From Candidatus Nanopelagicales bacterium (lineage in GTDB: Bacteria; Actinomycetota; Actinomycetes; S36-B12; CAIYMF01): a DNA stretch of 64,000 nucleotides. Shown here one piece after another: positions 34,600 through 43,660 of this stretch. The notes under the pieces are model-generated. The model was not told the origin of the DNA. It did no database searches and worked only from the letters and a program-made list of their open reading frames with translations. Where the stretch lies: contig JAFIHG010000044.1 of the NCBI GenBank assembly GCA_017848795.1, positions 92,046 to 156,045 on the forward strand, in the 5' to 3' direction. How positions within the stretch are numbered: the first letter of the stretch is position 1; every line of letters begins with the position of its first letter. The translations under genes and the position numbers were made by a program.

Positions 34600-36144
34600 G
34601 TGCCCCTCGTGACGACCGGGTCCCGCGACGTCGATCCCGACTTCCTGTCCCTGCCGCTCGACGCGTGCGCGGACGCCGCGCTGGCCCGCGCCACCGAGCT
34701 CGGCGCCGCCCACGCCGACGTGCGCGTCGTGACCACCCGCACCTCGTACGTCTCGGTACGCGACGCGCGCCGCGAGGGAGCCGTGGAGTCCGTGTCGCGC
34801 GGCCTCGCGGTACGGGTCGTGCACGACGGCTGCTGGGGTTTCGCCGCCGCCGACCTGGTGTCCCCCGAGCAGGCGGCCACCCTCGCCGCGCGCGCGGTCG
34901 CGCTGGCCCAGGTGAGCCGCCCGCTCGCCACGCTGCGCGTCGAGCTCGCACCCGAGCCCGTGCACACCGGGCGATGGGTCTCCTCATACGAGGTCGACCC
35001 GTTCGACGTCTCCGAGCAGGAGCGGGTCGCGGTGCTCGCCGAGCGCAGTGCCGCACTGCTCGCACATCCCGCGGTCTCGCACACCGAGGCACGCCTGCTC
35101 GCGGTCAAGGAGCAGGTCTTCTACGCCGACCTCGCCGGGACCCGCACGACCCAGCAGCGGGTACGGGTGGAGTGCGACTACGACGCGATCGCCGTGGGGG
35201 CGCAGGGTGGGTTCGAGTCGATGCGTACGACCGCTCCCCCGACCGGGCGCGGCTGGGAGTACGTGACCGGCCGGGTGCCCGACGTCGGGGGGGCGCGCGG
35301 CTGGGACTGGGACGGGGAGCTGGGAGCGCTGCCCGACCGGCTGGCCGAGAAGCTCGCGGCGCCCTCGATCGAACCGGGCCGCTACACCCTCGTGATCCAC
35401 CCGACCAACCTGTGGCTCACGATCCACGAGTCGGTGGGACACGCCACGGAGCTGGACCGCGCGCTCGGGTACGAGGCGAACTACGCGGGCACCTCGTTCG
35501 CCACGCCCGACGGGCTGGGCACGCTGCGTTACGGCTCCGAACTGATGCACGTGCGTGCGGACCGTACCGCCGTGCACGGGCTCGCGAGCGTCGCCTGGGA
35601 CGACGAGGGGGTCGCCAGCGGCGAGTGGGACCTGGTCCGCGACGGCGTGCACGTCGGCTACCAGCTCGACCGGGCGATGGCGGCGGAGTTCGGCCTGCCG
35701 CGCTCGAACGGCTGCGCGTACGCCGACTCCGCCGAGCACACCGCCATCCAGCGGATGCCCAACGTCTCACTGCAGCCGGCGGCAGGCGGCCCGGACCTCG
35801 CGGGGCTGATCGCCGGGGTCGAGGACGGCATCTACGTCGAGGGCGACAACTCCTGGTCGATCGACATGCAGCGGTTCAACTTCCAGTTCACCGGTCAACG
35901 TTTCCACCGGATCCGTTCGGGGCGGCTCGCCGAGCAGGTCAAGGACGTCGCCTACCAGGCGACGACGACGGACTTCTGGGGGGCGATGGTCGCGGTCGGC
36001 GGTGCCGACACCTACCTGCTGGGCGGCGCCTTCAACTGCGGCAAGGGCCAGCCCGGCCAGGTCGCAGCGGTGTCCCACGGGTGTCCGGCCGCCGTCTTCG
36101 AGTCGATCAACGTGCTCAACAGCGTCCAGGAGGCCGGCAAGTGA
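34600..36144 (+). CDS. tldD: TldD metallopeptidase
   Basis: A 514-residue subunit of the TldD/TldE zinc protease, which degrades unstructured peptides and takes part in peptide-antibiotic or toxin-antitoxin processing in other bacteria. The zinc motif HExxxH is HESVGHATELDRALG (about residue 280), and the third ligand is probably the Cys in GAFNCGKGQPG. The N-terminal domain has VVTTRTSYVSVRDARREG. Start GTG at 34600 (or 34609). It overlaps tldE by 4 nt, so both subunits are made from one message. Confidence 0.93.
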   Translation: MPLVTTGSRDVDPDFLSLPLDACADAALARATELGAAHADVRVVTTRTSYVSVRDARREGAVESVSRGLAVRVVHDGCWGFAAADLVSPEQAATLAARAVALAQVSRPLATLRVELAPEPVHTGRWVSSYEVDPFDVSEQERVAVLAERSAALLAHPAVSHTEARLLAVKEQVFYADLAGTRTTQQRVRVECDYDAIAVGAQGGFESMRTTAPPTGRGWEYVTGRVPDVGGARGWDWDGELGALPDRLAEKLAAPSIEPGRYTLVIHPTNLWLTIHESVGHATELDRALGYEANYAGTSFATPDGLGTLRYGSELMHVRADRTAVHGLASVAWDDEGVASGEWDLVRDGVHVGYQLDRAMAAEFGLPRSNGCAYADSAEHTAIQRMPNVSLQPAAGGPDLAGLIAGVEDGIYVEGDNSWSIDMQRFNFQFTGQRFHRIRSGRLAEQVKDVAYQATTTDFWGAMVAVGGADTYLLGGAFNCGKGQPGQVAAVSHGCPAAVFESINVLNSVQEAGK

Positions 36145-37520
36145 GGACCGTGTCGCCGCAGGACTACGCCGAACGGGCGCTCGCCGCCTGCGCCGCGGAC
36201 GGGTGCCTCGTGCTGGTACGCGCCTGCGACACCGCCAATCTGCGCTGGGCGCGTGGCACCCTCACCACCAACGGGGAGGCGAGCGACACCTCGGTCACCG
36301 TCGTCGCGATCGTCGGGGAGGGCGCCGGTGCGGCGAGCCGCTCCGGGCTCGATCTGGACGCACTGCCCGAGCTGGTCGCAGCCGCGCGCCGGGCGGCCGA
36401 GGAGGCCGGACCGAGCAGGGACGCGCAGCCGCTGGTCCCCTCCGGCGGGTCGGCGACGGGTTGGGACGAGGGGCCCGCCCGGACCTCGGGTGCGGCGTTC
36501 GCGGCGCTCGCGCCCGCGCTCGGGGAGATGTTCCGGGCCGGGGCCGCGGACGGCATCGAGCATTTCGGCTACACCGAGCACGCGATGACGACGACCTACC
36601 TGGCCACCTCCACCGGGCTGCGGCTGCGGCACGTGCAGCCGGAGGGACGCTTCGAGGTCACCGCCAAGTCCCACGAGCGGACCCGTTCGGCCTGGTCGGG
36701 CAGCGCCGCGCGAGACCTCGCGACCGTCGACGTGCCTGCCACGGACGCGCTGCTGCGCGAGCAGCTCGGGTGGCAGGCCCGGACGGTTCCTCTCGCGCCG
36801 GGCCGGCACGCCGCCCTGCTCACCCCCAGCGCGGTCGCCGATCTGATGATCGACCTGTACTGGTCGGCCATCGGTCAGGAGGCAGCGGAGGGACGCAGCG
36901 TGTTCTCCGCACCGGGCGGCGGGACCCGGCTCGGCGAGCGGCTCGGCCCGGCCGGCTTACGCCTGCAGAGCGATCCGGTGATGACCGGGCTCGAGTGCGA
37001 GCCGTTCGTGACGGCTTCGGCATCCTCCTCCGCGGCGTCGGTGTTCGACAACGGGCTGCCGCTCGCGGCGACGGACTGGGTGCGCGACGGCGTACTGACC
37101 GGGCTCATCACCACGCGCGCGACGGCCGCCCAGTACGACCTGCAGGTGCGCCCGGCGGTCGACAACCTGCAGCTCTCGCTCGCCGCGGGCAACGGGACGC
37201 TCGCCGACCTCGTCGGGCGGACCGAGGACGGCGTTCTGGTGACCTGCCTCTGGTACAACCGCGTCGTCGACCCCCAGACGCTGCTGCTCACCGGGTTGAC
37301 CCGCGACGGCGTCTACGTGGTCCGCGGCGGGGAGGTGGTGGGCGCGGCGAGCAACTTCCGGTTCAACGACTCCCCGGTCGCCGCGTTGTCGCGGATCGTC
37401 GACGCGGGAGCGACGGTGCCCACCCTGGCCCGCGAGATGGGGGACTACTTCAACCGGTGCGCGATGCCGCCGTTGTTGGTGTCCGACTTCAACTTCTCCA
37501 CGGTCTCCCAGGCCAGCTGA
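36141..37520 (+). CDS. tldE: TldE/PmbA partner subunit
   Basis: A 459-residue protein of the TldD/PmbA family without the HExxxH motif, the non-catalytic partner of TldD. The N-terminal half has RTVSPQDYAERALAACAADG and LRWARGTLTTNGEASD; the C-terminal half has SVFDNGLPLAATDWVRDG and LITTRATAAQYDLQVRP, as in PmbA/TldE. GTG start at 36141 with AGGAGG just upstream and overlapping the tldD stop. The heterodimer would act in the cytosol. Confidence 0.92.
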   Translation: MRTVSPQDYAERALAACAADGCLVLVRACDTANLRWARGTLTTNGEASDTSVTVVAIVGEGAGAASRSGLDLDALPELVAAARRAAEEAGPSRDAQPLVPSGGSATGWDEGPARTSGAAFAALAPALGEMFRAGAADGIEHFGYTEHAMTTTYLATSTGLRLRHVQPEGRFEVTAKSHERTRSAWSGSAARDLATVDVPATDALLREQLGWQARTVPLAPGRHAALLTPSAVADLMIDLYWSAIGQEAAEGRSVFSAPGGGTRLGERLGPAGLRLQSDPVMTGLECEPFVTASASSSAASVFDNGLPLAATDWVRDGVLTGLITTRATAAQYDLQVRPAVDNLQLSLAAGNGTLADLVGRTEDGVLVTCLWYNRVVDPQTLLLTGLTRDGVYVVRGGEVVGAASNFRFNDSPVAALSRIVDAGATVPTLAREMGDYFNRCAMPPLLVSDFNFSTVSQAS

Positions 37521-37552
37521 CGGGCGGCCGGGTCGGCGTGGCGCTCCGGCAC

Positions 37553-37558
37553 TACCAT
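37553..37558 (+). promoter_or_regulatory. Putative -10 box ahead of the DUF3099 gene
   Basis: TACCAT, 6 nt before an in-frame GTG at 37565 that opens a 29-codon reading frame. It sits in the tldE-DUF3099 spacer. Confidence 0.4.
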
Positions 37559-37564
37559 CGGCGG

Positions 37565-37654
37565 GTGCCGTCGCCCACGCTGCTGCAGCGACCCGTGCGG
37601 CGTACGGTTGCAGTGAGGGAGGCCGCGGCGGGGGCCGTCAGGAGGCGGCGATGA
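37565..37654 (+). CDS. Possible 29-residue leaderless upstream peptide
   Basis: A short frame, GTG at 37565 to TGA at 37652-37654, reading VPSPTLLQRPVRRTVAVREA... It is rich in Arg and Ala. Its stop overlaps the DUF3099 ATG (ATGA), and the AGGAGG-like ribosome binding site of DUF3099 lies inside it. A TACCAT box puts the transcription start exactly on the GTG. It could be a leader peptide that couples translation to DUF3099; no homologue is known to me, and this may simply be a leader. Confidence 0.3.
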   Translation: MPSPTLLQRPVRRTVAVREAAAGAVRRRR

Positions 37655-37998
37655 GCGTTCACGCACACGAGGGCCCAGGACCTCACGACCCGGACGTCTA
37701 CCGGATCACCACCGCCGATCCGGGCCTGACCGAGGAGCAACGCAGCCGCACCCGGCGCTACCTCGTGTCGATGACCATCCGCACCCTCTGCTTCGTCGGC
37801 GCGGTGCTCGCGCCCAATCCGTGGCGCTGGGTGCTGTTCGTCGGAGCCTTCCTGCTGCCGTACATCGCCGTCGTGATGGCCAACGCCGGGCAGGAGCGGG
37901 GCAACGGTGCACCGCTGTCGGTGTTCGTCCGCCCGCGACGCGCGGGGCTGACGCCCGGTGAGGAGCCGGCGCCCGCGCAGGACGAGCGCCCGGGCTGA
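37651..37998 (+). CDS. DUF3099 family membrane protein
   Basis: A 115-residue protein with a short N-terminal soluble part (YRITTADPGLTEEQRSRTRR) and two transmembrane helices (TIRTLCFVGAVLA, WVLFVGAFLLPYIAVVMANA), then a Pro/Arg-rich tail. It matches the actinobacterial DUF3099 pattern; the function is unknown. ATG at 37651 with AGGAGG 6-8 nt upstream. It converges with moaA (4 nt apart). Confidence 0.85.
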   Translation: MSVHAHEGPGPHDPDVYRITTADPGLTEEQRSRTRRYLVSMTIRTLCFVGAVLAPNPWRWVLFVGAFLLPYIAVVMANAGQERGNGAPLSVFVRPRRAGLTPGEEPAPAQDERPG

Positions 37999-38002
37999 TC
38001 GC

Positions 38003-39013
38003 TCAGCCGCCGATCGCCGACATCGGCCGGTCGGGCTGGCTGAAGCCCGGTTCGCCGATGCCGTGACCGGCGCGCTTGCGCGCCACCTCGCCGGTCAGTA
38101 CGGCGGCGAGCTGCATGTCCATGTCGTCGGGGGCCGCGCCGGAGCGCAGCACCGCGCGCAGGTCCGCCTCGGTTCGGGAGAACAGGCAGTTGCGCACCTG
38201 GCCGTCGGCGGTCAGCCGCAAGCGGTCGCAGGCGGCACAGAACGGACGGGTGACCGAGGCGATGATGCCGACGGTCCAGTTCCCGTCGGGCCCGCCGCCA
38301 TCCACGACCCACTCCTCCGCCGGCGCACTCCCCCGGAAGTGGGAGTCGACCGGCGTGAGGTCGAAGTGCTGTTGCAGCTCGTGGAGCACCTCGTCGGCGG
38401 TGACCATCGCCTCACGCGACCAGCCGTGCTGGGCGTCGAGCGGCATCTGCTCGATGATCCGCAGCCGGTAGCCGCGCTCGAGGCAGAACCGCAGCAGCGC
38501 GGGCGCCTCGTCGTCGTTGACGCCGCGCATCAGCACGGTGTTGACCTTCACCGGGTGCAGGCCGGCGTCGTCGGCGGCCTGCAGCCCGGCCAGCACGTCG
38601 GCCAGCCGGTCGCGGCGGGTGAGCTCACGGAAGCGCTCGCGGTCCAGGGTGTCGAGCGACACGTTCACCCGCGTCAGGCCCGCCTCGGCGAGCGCCGGCG
38701 CCACGGTGGCCAGCCCGATGCCGTTGGTCGTCACCGACACCTCGGGCGGGTCGGGCAGCGCGCGGGTACGCGCCACCAGCCCGGGCAGCCCCGGGCGCAG
38801 CAGCGGCTCACCGCCGGTGAAGCGCACCTCGTTCACCCCGAGCCGCACCGCGACCGCGATGACGCGGACCACCTCGTCGTCGCTGAGCAGGTCCGGCCGG
38901 GGGATCCAGGCCAGGCCCTCGGCGGGCATGCAGTACGTGCACCGCAGGTTGCACCGGTCCGTCAGCGAGACGCGCAGGTCCCGCGCAACCCGTCCGAACC
39001 CATCGATGAGCAC
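38003..39013 (-). CDS. moaA: GTP 3',8-cyclase (molybdenum cofactor step 1)
   Basis: A 336-residue radical-SAM enzyme that converts GTP to 3',8-cyclic GTP with MoaC in molybdopterin synthesis. The SAM cluster motif is DRCNLRCTYCMPAEG (CxxxCxxC, residues about 19-26). The second cluster cysteines are in PFCAACDRLRLTADG and VRNCLF. The C-terminal double glycine (SAIGG) is the known catalytic tail. The substrate-binding stretch VRFTGGEPLLRPG is intact. Start GTG at 39013, with GGTGGGGGA upstream. The other mo genes are not in the window. Confidence 0.95.
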   Translation of the reverse strand: MLIDGFGRVARDLRVSLTDRCNLRCTYCMPAEGLAWIPRPDLLSDDEVVRVIAVAVRLGVNEVRFTGGEPLLRPGLPGLVARTRALPDPPEVSVTTNGIGLATVAPALAEAGLTRVNVSLDTLDRERFRELTRRDRLADVLAGLQAADDAGLHPVKVNTVLMRGVNDDEAPALLRFCLERGYRLRIIEQMPLDAQHGWSREAMVTADEVLHELQQHFDLTPVDSHFRGSAPAEEWVVDGGGPDGNWTVGIIASVTRPFCAACDRLRLTADGQVRNCLFSRTEADLRAVLRSGAAPDDMDMQLAAVLTGEVARKRAGHGIGEPGFSQPDRPMSAIGG

Positions 39014-39067
39014 TCCCCCACCATAGGTGTTGCGGACGCGCGGCGTCCGGCCCGTATCGCGGGTGCT

Positions 39068-39073
39068 TAGGCT
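39068..39073 (+). promoter_or_regulatory. Putative -10 box of the SURF1 gene (leaderless)
   Basis: TAGGCT, 6 nt before the GTG start at 39080. Confidence 0.45.
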
Positions 39074-39079
39074 GCTGCG

Positions 39080-39901
39080 GTGAGCGCTCCCGTCTCGAGC
39101 CGCGCCAGTCGCGGCGCGCTGCGGCGCGCCATGCGCGACCGCCGGGTCTGGGCGCTCGGGTTCGTCGTGCTGCTGGTGGTGCCGGCCTTCCTCGGTCTGG
39201 CCCGCTGGCAGCTGGACCGGCTCGACGAGCGACGAGCCGCGAACAGTGAGCTCTACGCGCAGGAGGCGCGCGCACCCGTGCCGGTGCAGGACGTGATGCG
39301 CGCCGGTACCGATCCGGCGGCCCTCGGGGACGGGGTGCAGTGGCGCGAGGTGACGGCGACCGGGCAGTACGACGCCGACGGGCAGCAACTGGTCCGGCGC
39401 CGGCCGCTGAACGGCAGCAACGGGCTGTGGGTGATGACGCCGCTGGTGCTCGCGGACGGCTCGGTGCTCGCGGTGAACCGCGGCTGGGTCGGCGCTGGCG
39501 CCGACGCCACGACCAGTCCGCCCGTACCGCCGCCGCCCGCCGGCCCGGTCACCGTCACCGGCCGCGTACGGCTCACCCAGGACGCCCCGCCCCGCCCGGC
39601 GGACCTGCCGCCCGGCCAGGTGACCGACCTCGACGTACGTGCCGTGCCCGCCGCCGGGCCGGTCTTCCCCGCCTACGTCGAGCTGATCTCCTCCGACCCG
39701 CCGGAGACCGGTACGCCGGCGCTGGCCCCGCTCCCCGCACCGGAGCTCGACGACGGCCCGCACCTCTCGTACGCCATCCAGTGGGTGGCGTTCGCCGGGA
39801 TCGCCATCGGCGGGTTCGTGGTGATCCTGCGCGGCGAGGCGCGCCGCCTGGCGGAGGAGGAGACCGACGGGACGGACCGGCCGGACGGCGAGGGCAGCTG
39901 A
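39080..39901 (+). CDS. SURF1 family cytochrome oxidase biogenesis protein
   Basis: A 273-residue membrane protein with helices near both ends (WALGFVVLLVVPAFLGLA at about 25-45, and IQWVAFAGIAIGGFVVIL at about 235-250) and a large loop outside the membrane. RWQLDRLDERRAAN, VLAVNRGWVGAG and GPHLSYAIQWVAF are SURF1 signatures. It assists insertion of heme A or assembly of cytochrome c oxidase. Starts at GTG 39080 with TAGGCT at 6 nt. The heme A enzymes ctaA and ctaB are in the same window at 58-61 kb. Confidence 0.9.
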   Translation: MSAPVSSRASRGALRRAMRDRRVWALGFVVLLVVPAFLGLARWQLDRLDERRAANSELYAQEARAPVPVQDVMRAGTDPAALGDGVQWREVTATGQYDADGQQLVRRRPLNGSNGLWVMTPLVLADGSVLAVNRGWVGAGADATTSPPVPPPPAGPVTVTGRVRLTQDAPPRPADLPPGQVTDLDVRAVPAAGPVFPAYVELISSDPPETGTPALAPLPAPELDDGPHLSYAIQWVAFAGIAIGGFVVILRGEARRLAEEETDGTDRPDGEGS

Positions 39902-39970
39902 CCCGCAGCGGCGGCGCCCGGACTCCGGCGCACGGGCTGGCGCCACGGTCGAGCGTGCCAGGATGGCGGC

Positions 39971-40756
39971 ATGGATCTTGGGCTGAACGAGCGGGTGTTC
40001 ATCGTCACCGGCGGATCGCGCGGGCTGGGCCTCGCGACCGCATCGGCACTGGCCGCGGAGGGCGCGAAGGTCGTCCTGGCGGCCCGCGACGAGTCGCAGC
40101 TCGGCGAGGCGGTGGAGACCCTGGGTGGCACCGAGCACGCCGTCGGGCTGCCGACCGACCTCGCGGACCCGGCCGCCGCCGAACGCCTCGTCGCCGCCGC
40201 GGTCGCCCGATTCGGACGGCTGGACGGCGCGCTGCTGAGCGTCGGCGGACCGCCCGGGGGCACCCCGACCGGCACCACCGACCAGGCCTGGCGCGAGGCC
40301 TTCGAGTCGGTGTTCCTCGGCCCGGTGCGCGTCGCGCGCGCCTGCGCGGCCGCGATGGTCGCCGACCCGGCGGACCGTCCGGGCGCCGGGCCCGCGCTCG
40401 CCTTCGTGCTGTCCACCTCGGCCCGCCAGCCGGTGCCCGGCCTGACCAGCTCGAACGCGCTGCGCCCGGCGCTCGCCGGATTCACCAAGGACATGTCCGA
40501 CGAGCTCGCCCCGCGGGGCGTACGGGTCAACGCGCTGCTGCCGGGGCGGCTGGCCACCGACCGCACCTTCACCCTCGACGCGCAGGTCGGTGCGCCTGAC
40601 GCGGTCCGCCGGCGCTGGGAGGCCTCGATCCCGCTGGGCCGCTATGGCGAGCCGGCCGAGTTCGGCCGGGCCGCGGCGTTCCTGCTCTCCCCTGCCGCGT
40701 CCTACCTGACCGGCGTGCTGCTGCCCGTCGACGGGGGTCAGCTGCGCGGCTGGTGA
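39971..40756 (+). CDS. Short-chain dehydrogenase/reductase
   Basis: A 261-residue SDR. The cofactor motif is VTGGSRGLGLATASALA (residues 11-27). The usual catalytic Tyr-x3-Lys is not seen: the expected place reads LSTSARQPVPGLTSSNALRP and then GFTKDMSDEL, where the Tyr is replaced by Asn. That argues for an atypical SDR close to the 3-oxoacyl reductase-like family with altered or lost catalysis. The end LTGVLLPVDGGQLRGW is normal. CAGGAT ends 6 nt before the ATG. Substrate unknown. Confidence 0.85.
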   Translation: MDLGLNERVFIVTGGSRGLGLATASALAAEGAKVVLAARDESQLGEAVETLGGTEHAVGLPTDLADPAAAERLVAAAVARFGRLDGALLSVGGPPGGTPTGTTDQAWREAFESVFLGPVRVARACAAAMVADPADRPGAGPALAFVLSTSARQPVPGLTSSNALRPALAGFTKDMSDELAPRGVRVNALLPGRLATDRTFTLDAQVGAPDAVRRRWEASIPLGRYGEPAEFGRAAAFLLSPAASYLTGVLLPVDGGQLRGW

Positions 40757-40769
40757 GACCGCGGCGCGC

Positions 40770-42701
40770 TCACACCCGCGCGCCCAGCTCCCGCGCCGCC
40801 TCCGGTTGCGAGCCGTCCTCGCCGTTGCGCAACGTCCGTTCCTGCGCCGCGAACTGGGTGCGGTACAGCTCCGCGTACGTGCCGCCCGCGGCGAGCAGGG
40901 TCTCGTGGGTGCCGCGCTCGGCGACGCGCCCGTCGACGACGACGAGGATCTGGTCGGCCTCGCGGATCGTCGAGAGCCGGTGCGCGATGACGAGCGAGGT
41001 ACGCCCGGCGAGCGCGGTCGCCAGCGCCCTTTGCACCGCGGCCTCCGACTCACTGTCCAGGTGCGCCGTCGCCTCGTCGAGCACCACCACCCGGGGCGCC
41101 TTGAGCAGCAGCCGCGCCAGTGCGAGGCGCTGCTTCTCACCGCCCGAGAGCCGGTAGCCGCGGTCGCCGACCACCGTGTCGAGCCCGTCGGGCAGTGCGT
41201 GCACCAGGTCCAGGATCTGCGCGTCCTGGCACGCGTCGAGCAACGCGGCATCGTCCGCGTCCGGCGCCGCGTAGAGCAGGTTGGCCCGGATCGTGTCGTG
41301 GAACATGTGGGCGTCCTGCGTCACCACCCCGACGAGCCGATGCAGCGAGTCCTGCGTCACCTCCCGCACATCGGCCCCACCGACCCGCACCACGCCGCCG
41401 GTCGGGTCGTAGAGCCGGGCCACCAGCGAGGTGATCGTCGTCTTCCCGGCGCCCGACGGTCCGACCAGCGCGACCAGCTCACCCGGCTCGGCACGGAAGC
41501 TCACGCCGTGCAGCACGTCATCACGTACGACCGCGCTCTCGGGACGCGCGATGGCCTCGAGCGAGGCGAGGGAGACCTCGCCGGCGCTCGGGTACCGGAA
41601 CCACACGTCGTCGAACTCGACGGCGGACGGCACGTCCGGCAGTTCCCGGGCGCCGGGGGCGTCGTCGATGATGGGCGGCAGGTCGAGGACCTCGAAGACG
41701 CGCTCGAAGGACACCAGGGCCGTCATGACGTCCACCCGGACGTTCGACAGGGCGGTGAGCGGACCGTACATCCGCGCCAGCAGCGCCGTCAGCGCCAGCA
41801 GCGTGCCGATCGTGAGCGTGCCGCTGATCGCCAGGTTGCCGCCGAAGCCGTAGACCAGCGCGGTCGCGAGCGAGGCGACCAGGGTGAGCGCGACGATGAA
41901 AACCCGGTTGGTCATGGCGATGCGGATCCCGATGTCGCGGACCCGGCCGGAGCGGCTGCGGAACAGTCCCGACTCCTCGGCGGGACGGCCGAAGAGCTTG
42001 ACCAGCAGCGCGCCGGCGACGTTGAACCGTTCGGTCATCTGGCTGTTCATGTCGGCGTTCAGCGTCATCTGTTCGCGTGTCAGGTGCTGCAGGCGTCGCC
42101 CCATCCAGCGCGCCGGCAGCAGGAACAGCGGCAGCAGCACCAGGGAGGCCACCGTGATCTGCCAGGACAGGGCGATCATCGCGATGACGACGGCGACAAG
42201 CGTCACCAGGTTGCCCACGACGTTGGACAGCGTGGACGTGAACGCCTGCTGCGCCCCGATCACGTCGTTGTTCAGCCGGGACACCAGCGCGCCGGTCTGG
42301 GCGCGGGTGAAGAACGCGATCGGCATGCGTTGCACGTGGTCGTACACCTGGGTGCGCAGGTCGTAGATCAGGCCCTCGCCGATGCGCGAGGAGAACAGCC
42401 GGCCGACCAGCCCGACCCCGGCGTCGGCGATCGCGAGCGCCGCGATGATGAGTGCGGTGGTGGTCACGACGCCACGGTCGCCCACGACGACGCCATCGTC
42501 GATGATCCGGGCGAACAGCAGCGGCTGCGCCACGGTGAGCCCGGCGTCGAGGACGATGGTCACGAGCAGCCCGACGATGGCGGCGCGGTACCGGGCGGCG
42601 TAGCCGAGCACCCGGCGGGTCGTACCCGCGGCGAGCGCGTGACCGGTGACGGCCCGGTCACGCCGGAAAGAGCCGATGACCCGGTAGTTGTTGCTGTGCA
42701 T
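40770..42701 (-). CDS. ABC exporter, fused membrane and ATPase domains
   Basis: A 643-residue half-transporter. Six transmembrane helices lie in residues ~35-330 (first IVGLLVTIVLDAGLTVAQPL). The C-terminal ATPase has Walker A GPSGAGKTTITS, signature LSGGEKQRLALARLL and Walker B VVVLDEATAHLD. It probably exports a lipid or drug as a dimer. The ATG at 42701 is an approximate choice; an in-frame ATG at 42746 extends it by 15 residues and no strong ribosome binding site marks either. It converges with the SDR gene (13 nt apart). Confidence 0.9.
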   Translation of the reverse strand: MHSNNYRVIGSFRRDRAVTGHALAAGTTRRVLGYAARYRAAIVGLLVTIVLDAGLTVAQPLLFARIIDDGVVVGDRGVVTTTALIIAALAIADAGVGLVGRLFSSRIGEGLIYDLRTQVYDHVQRMPIAFFTRAQTGALVSRLNNDVIGAQQAFTSTLSNVVGNLVTLVAVVIAMIALSWQITVASLVLLPLFLLPARWMGRRLQHLTREQMTLNADMNSQMTERFNVAGALLVKLFGRPAEESGLFRSRSGRVRDIGIRIAMTNRVFIVALTLVASLATALVYGFGGNLAISGTLTIGTLLALTALLARMYGPLTALSNVRVDVMTALVSFERVFEVLDLPPIIDDAPGARELPDVPSAVEFDDVWFRYPSAGEVSLASLEAIARPESAVVRDDVLHGVSFRAEPGELVALVGPSGAGKTTITSLVARLYDPTGGVVRVGGADVREVTQDSLHRLVGVVTQDAHMFHDTIRANLLYAAPDADDAALLDACQDAQILDLVHALPDGLDTVVGDRGYRLSGGEKQRLALARLLLKAPRVVVLDEATAHLDSESEAAVQRALATALAGRTSLVIAHRLSTIREADQILVVVDGRVAERGTHETLLAAGGTYAELYRTQFAAQERTLRNGEDGSQPEAARELGARV

Positions 42702-42796
42702 GGACAAGGACGATCCGCCGTTCGACAAGAGGCAGCCAGCAAGCATGCCGTATTGCGCGCTGCAACGTCCGGCGGGTCACCGGTGTTCCGAGTGTC

Positions 42797-43660
42797 TCAA
42801 CCGGCGCCGGCCACCAGGCCTCGCAGCAGCTCGTACTGCTCGTGGCGCTCCGCGGCGCGCTGGGCCGCGACGGTCCGCTCCCCCGCGTCGCGCAGCAGCC
42901 GTCGGGTGGCGCGCACCGACGCGTCAGGAGCGGCGAGGAGCGCGCCGACCAGCCGGTCGAGCGCGGCCTGCTCCTCGCCGGGCGGTACGACCTGCAGCGC
43001 GAGCCCGAGGGACTGCGCCTCGCGCGCGTCGACCCAGCGTCCGGTCAGGCAGAGCTCGAGGGCGCGCCGGTAGCCGACGTCGCGTACGAGCGGGTAGGTG
43101 CCACCGAGGTCGGGTACGAGCCCGAGCGTGGGTTCGCGCATCGCGAAGCGGGCCTGTTCGGTGCACACCAGCAGGTCGCAGGCGAGGGCGAGCTGGAAGC
43201 CCGCGCCGACGGCCGCTCCCTGCACCACGGCGATCGTGACGACGTCCGCATCGGCCCACCAGGTGAAGGCCTCCTGGAACTGCTCGATCAGGAAGTCCGC
43301 GGCGGCGTGGTCCAGCCGCCCGACCTCCGCGAGGCTGCCCTCGCCCGGGACGCCCTCGCCGAACATCCGCAGGTCCAGGCCGGCGCTGAACGCCGGGCCG
43401 GCGGCGCGCAGCACCACGATCCGGGAGCCGGCGGGCAGCACCCGGCCCACGGCGGCCAGCGCCCGCCACATCGAGGGGGTCTGGGCGTTGCGGACGTCCG
43501 GGCGGTCCAGCGTGATCGTGACTACTGGTTCCCCGCCCGGTCCGGCCCACTCGACGCGTACCCCCGCGGAGGCCGCCTGGTCGGCGACGGCGGCGAGGTC
43601 GTCCGGGGCGCTCGGCTGGTCCGGCGCCGCGTTGCCCGCTGCGGCGACCGGTCGGTTCAC
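42797..43660 (-). CDS. Enoyl-CoA hydratase/isomerase family protein
   Basis: A 287-residue crotonase-fold protein. The oxyanion-hole strands are FSAGLDLRMFGEG (about residue 95) and VQGAAVGAGFQLALACDLLV (about 145). The position of the first catalytic Glu is filled by Ala or Gly-rich sequence, while the second area PTLGLVPDLGGTYPL keeps Asp-Leu-Gly. So the activity may be hydratase, isomerase or other crotonase chemistry. It overlaps the small HTH gene by 4 nt (ATGA), so the two are made together. Confidence 0.87.
   Translation of the reverse strand: MNRPVAAAGNAAPDQPSAPDDLAAVADQAASAGVRVEWAGPGGEPVVTITLDRPDVRNAQTPSMWRALAAVGRVLPAGSRIVVLRAAGPAFSAGLDLRMFGEGVPGEGSLAEVGRLDHAAADFLIEQFQEAFTWWADADVVTIAVVQGAAVGAGFQLALACDLLVCTEQARFAMREPTLGLVPDLGGTYPLVRDVGYRRALELCLTGRWVDAREAQSLGLALQVVPPGEEQAALDRLVGALLAAPDASVRATRRLLRDAGERTVAAQRAAERHEQYELLRGLVAGAG

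Noticed and set aside
33720-36140. Long in-frame extension upstream of TldE
   Set aside because: The region is the out-of-frame reading of fabG antisense and tldD; GTG 36141 with AGGAGG is the real start.
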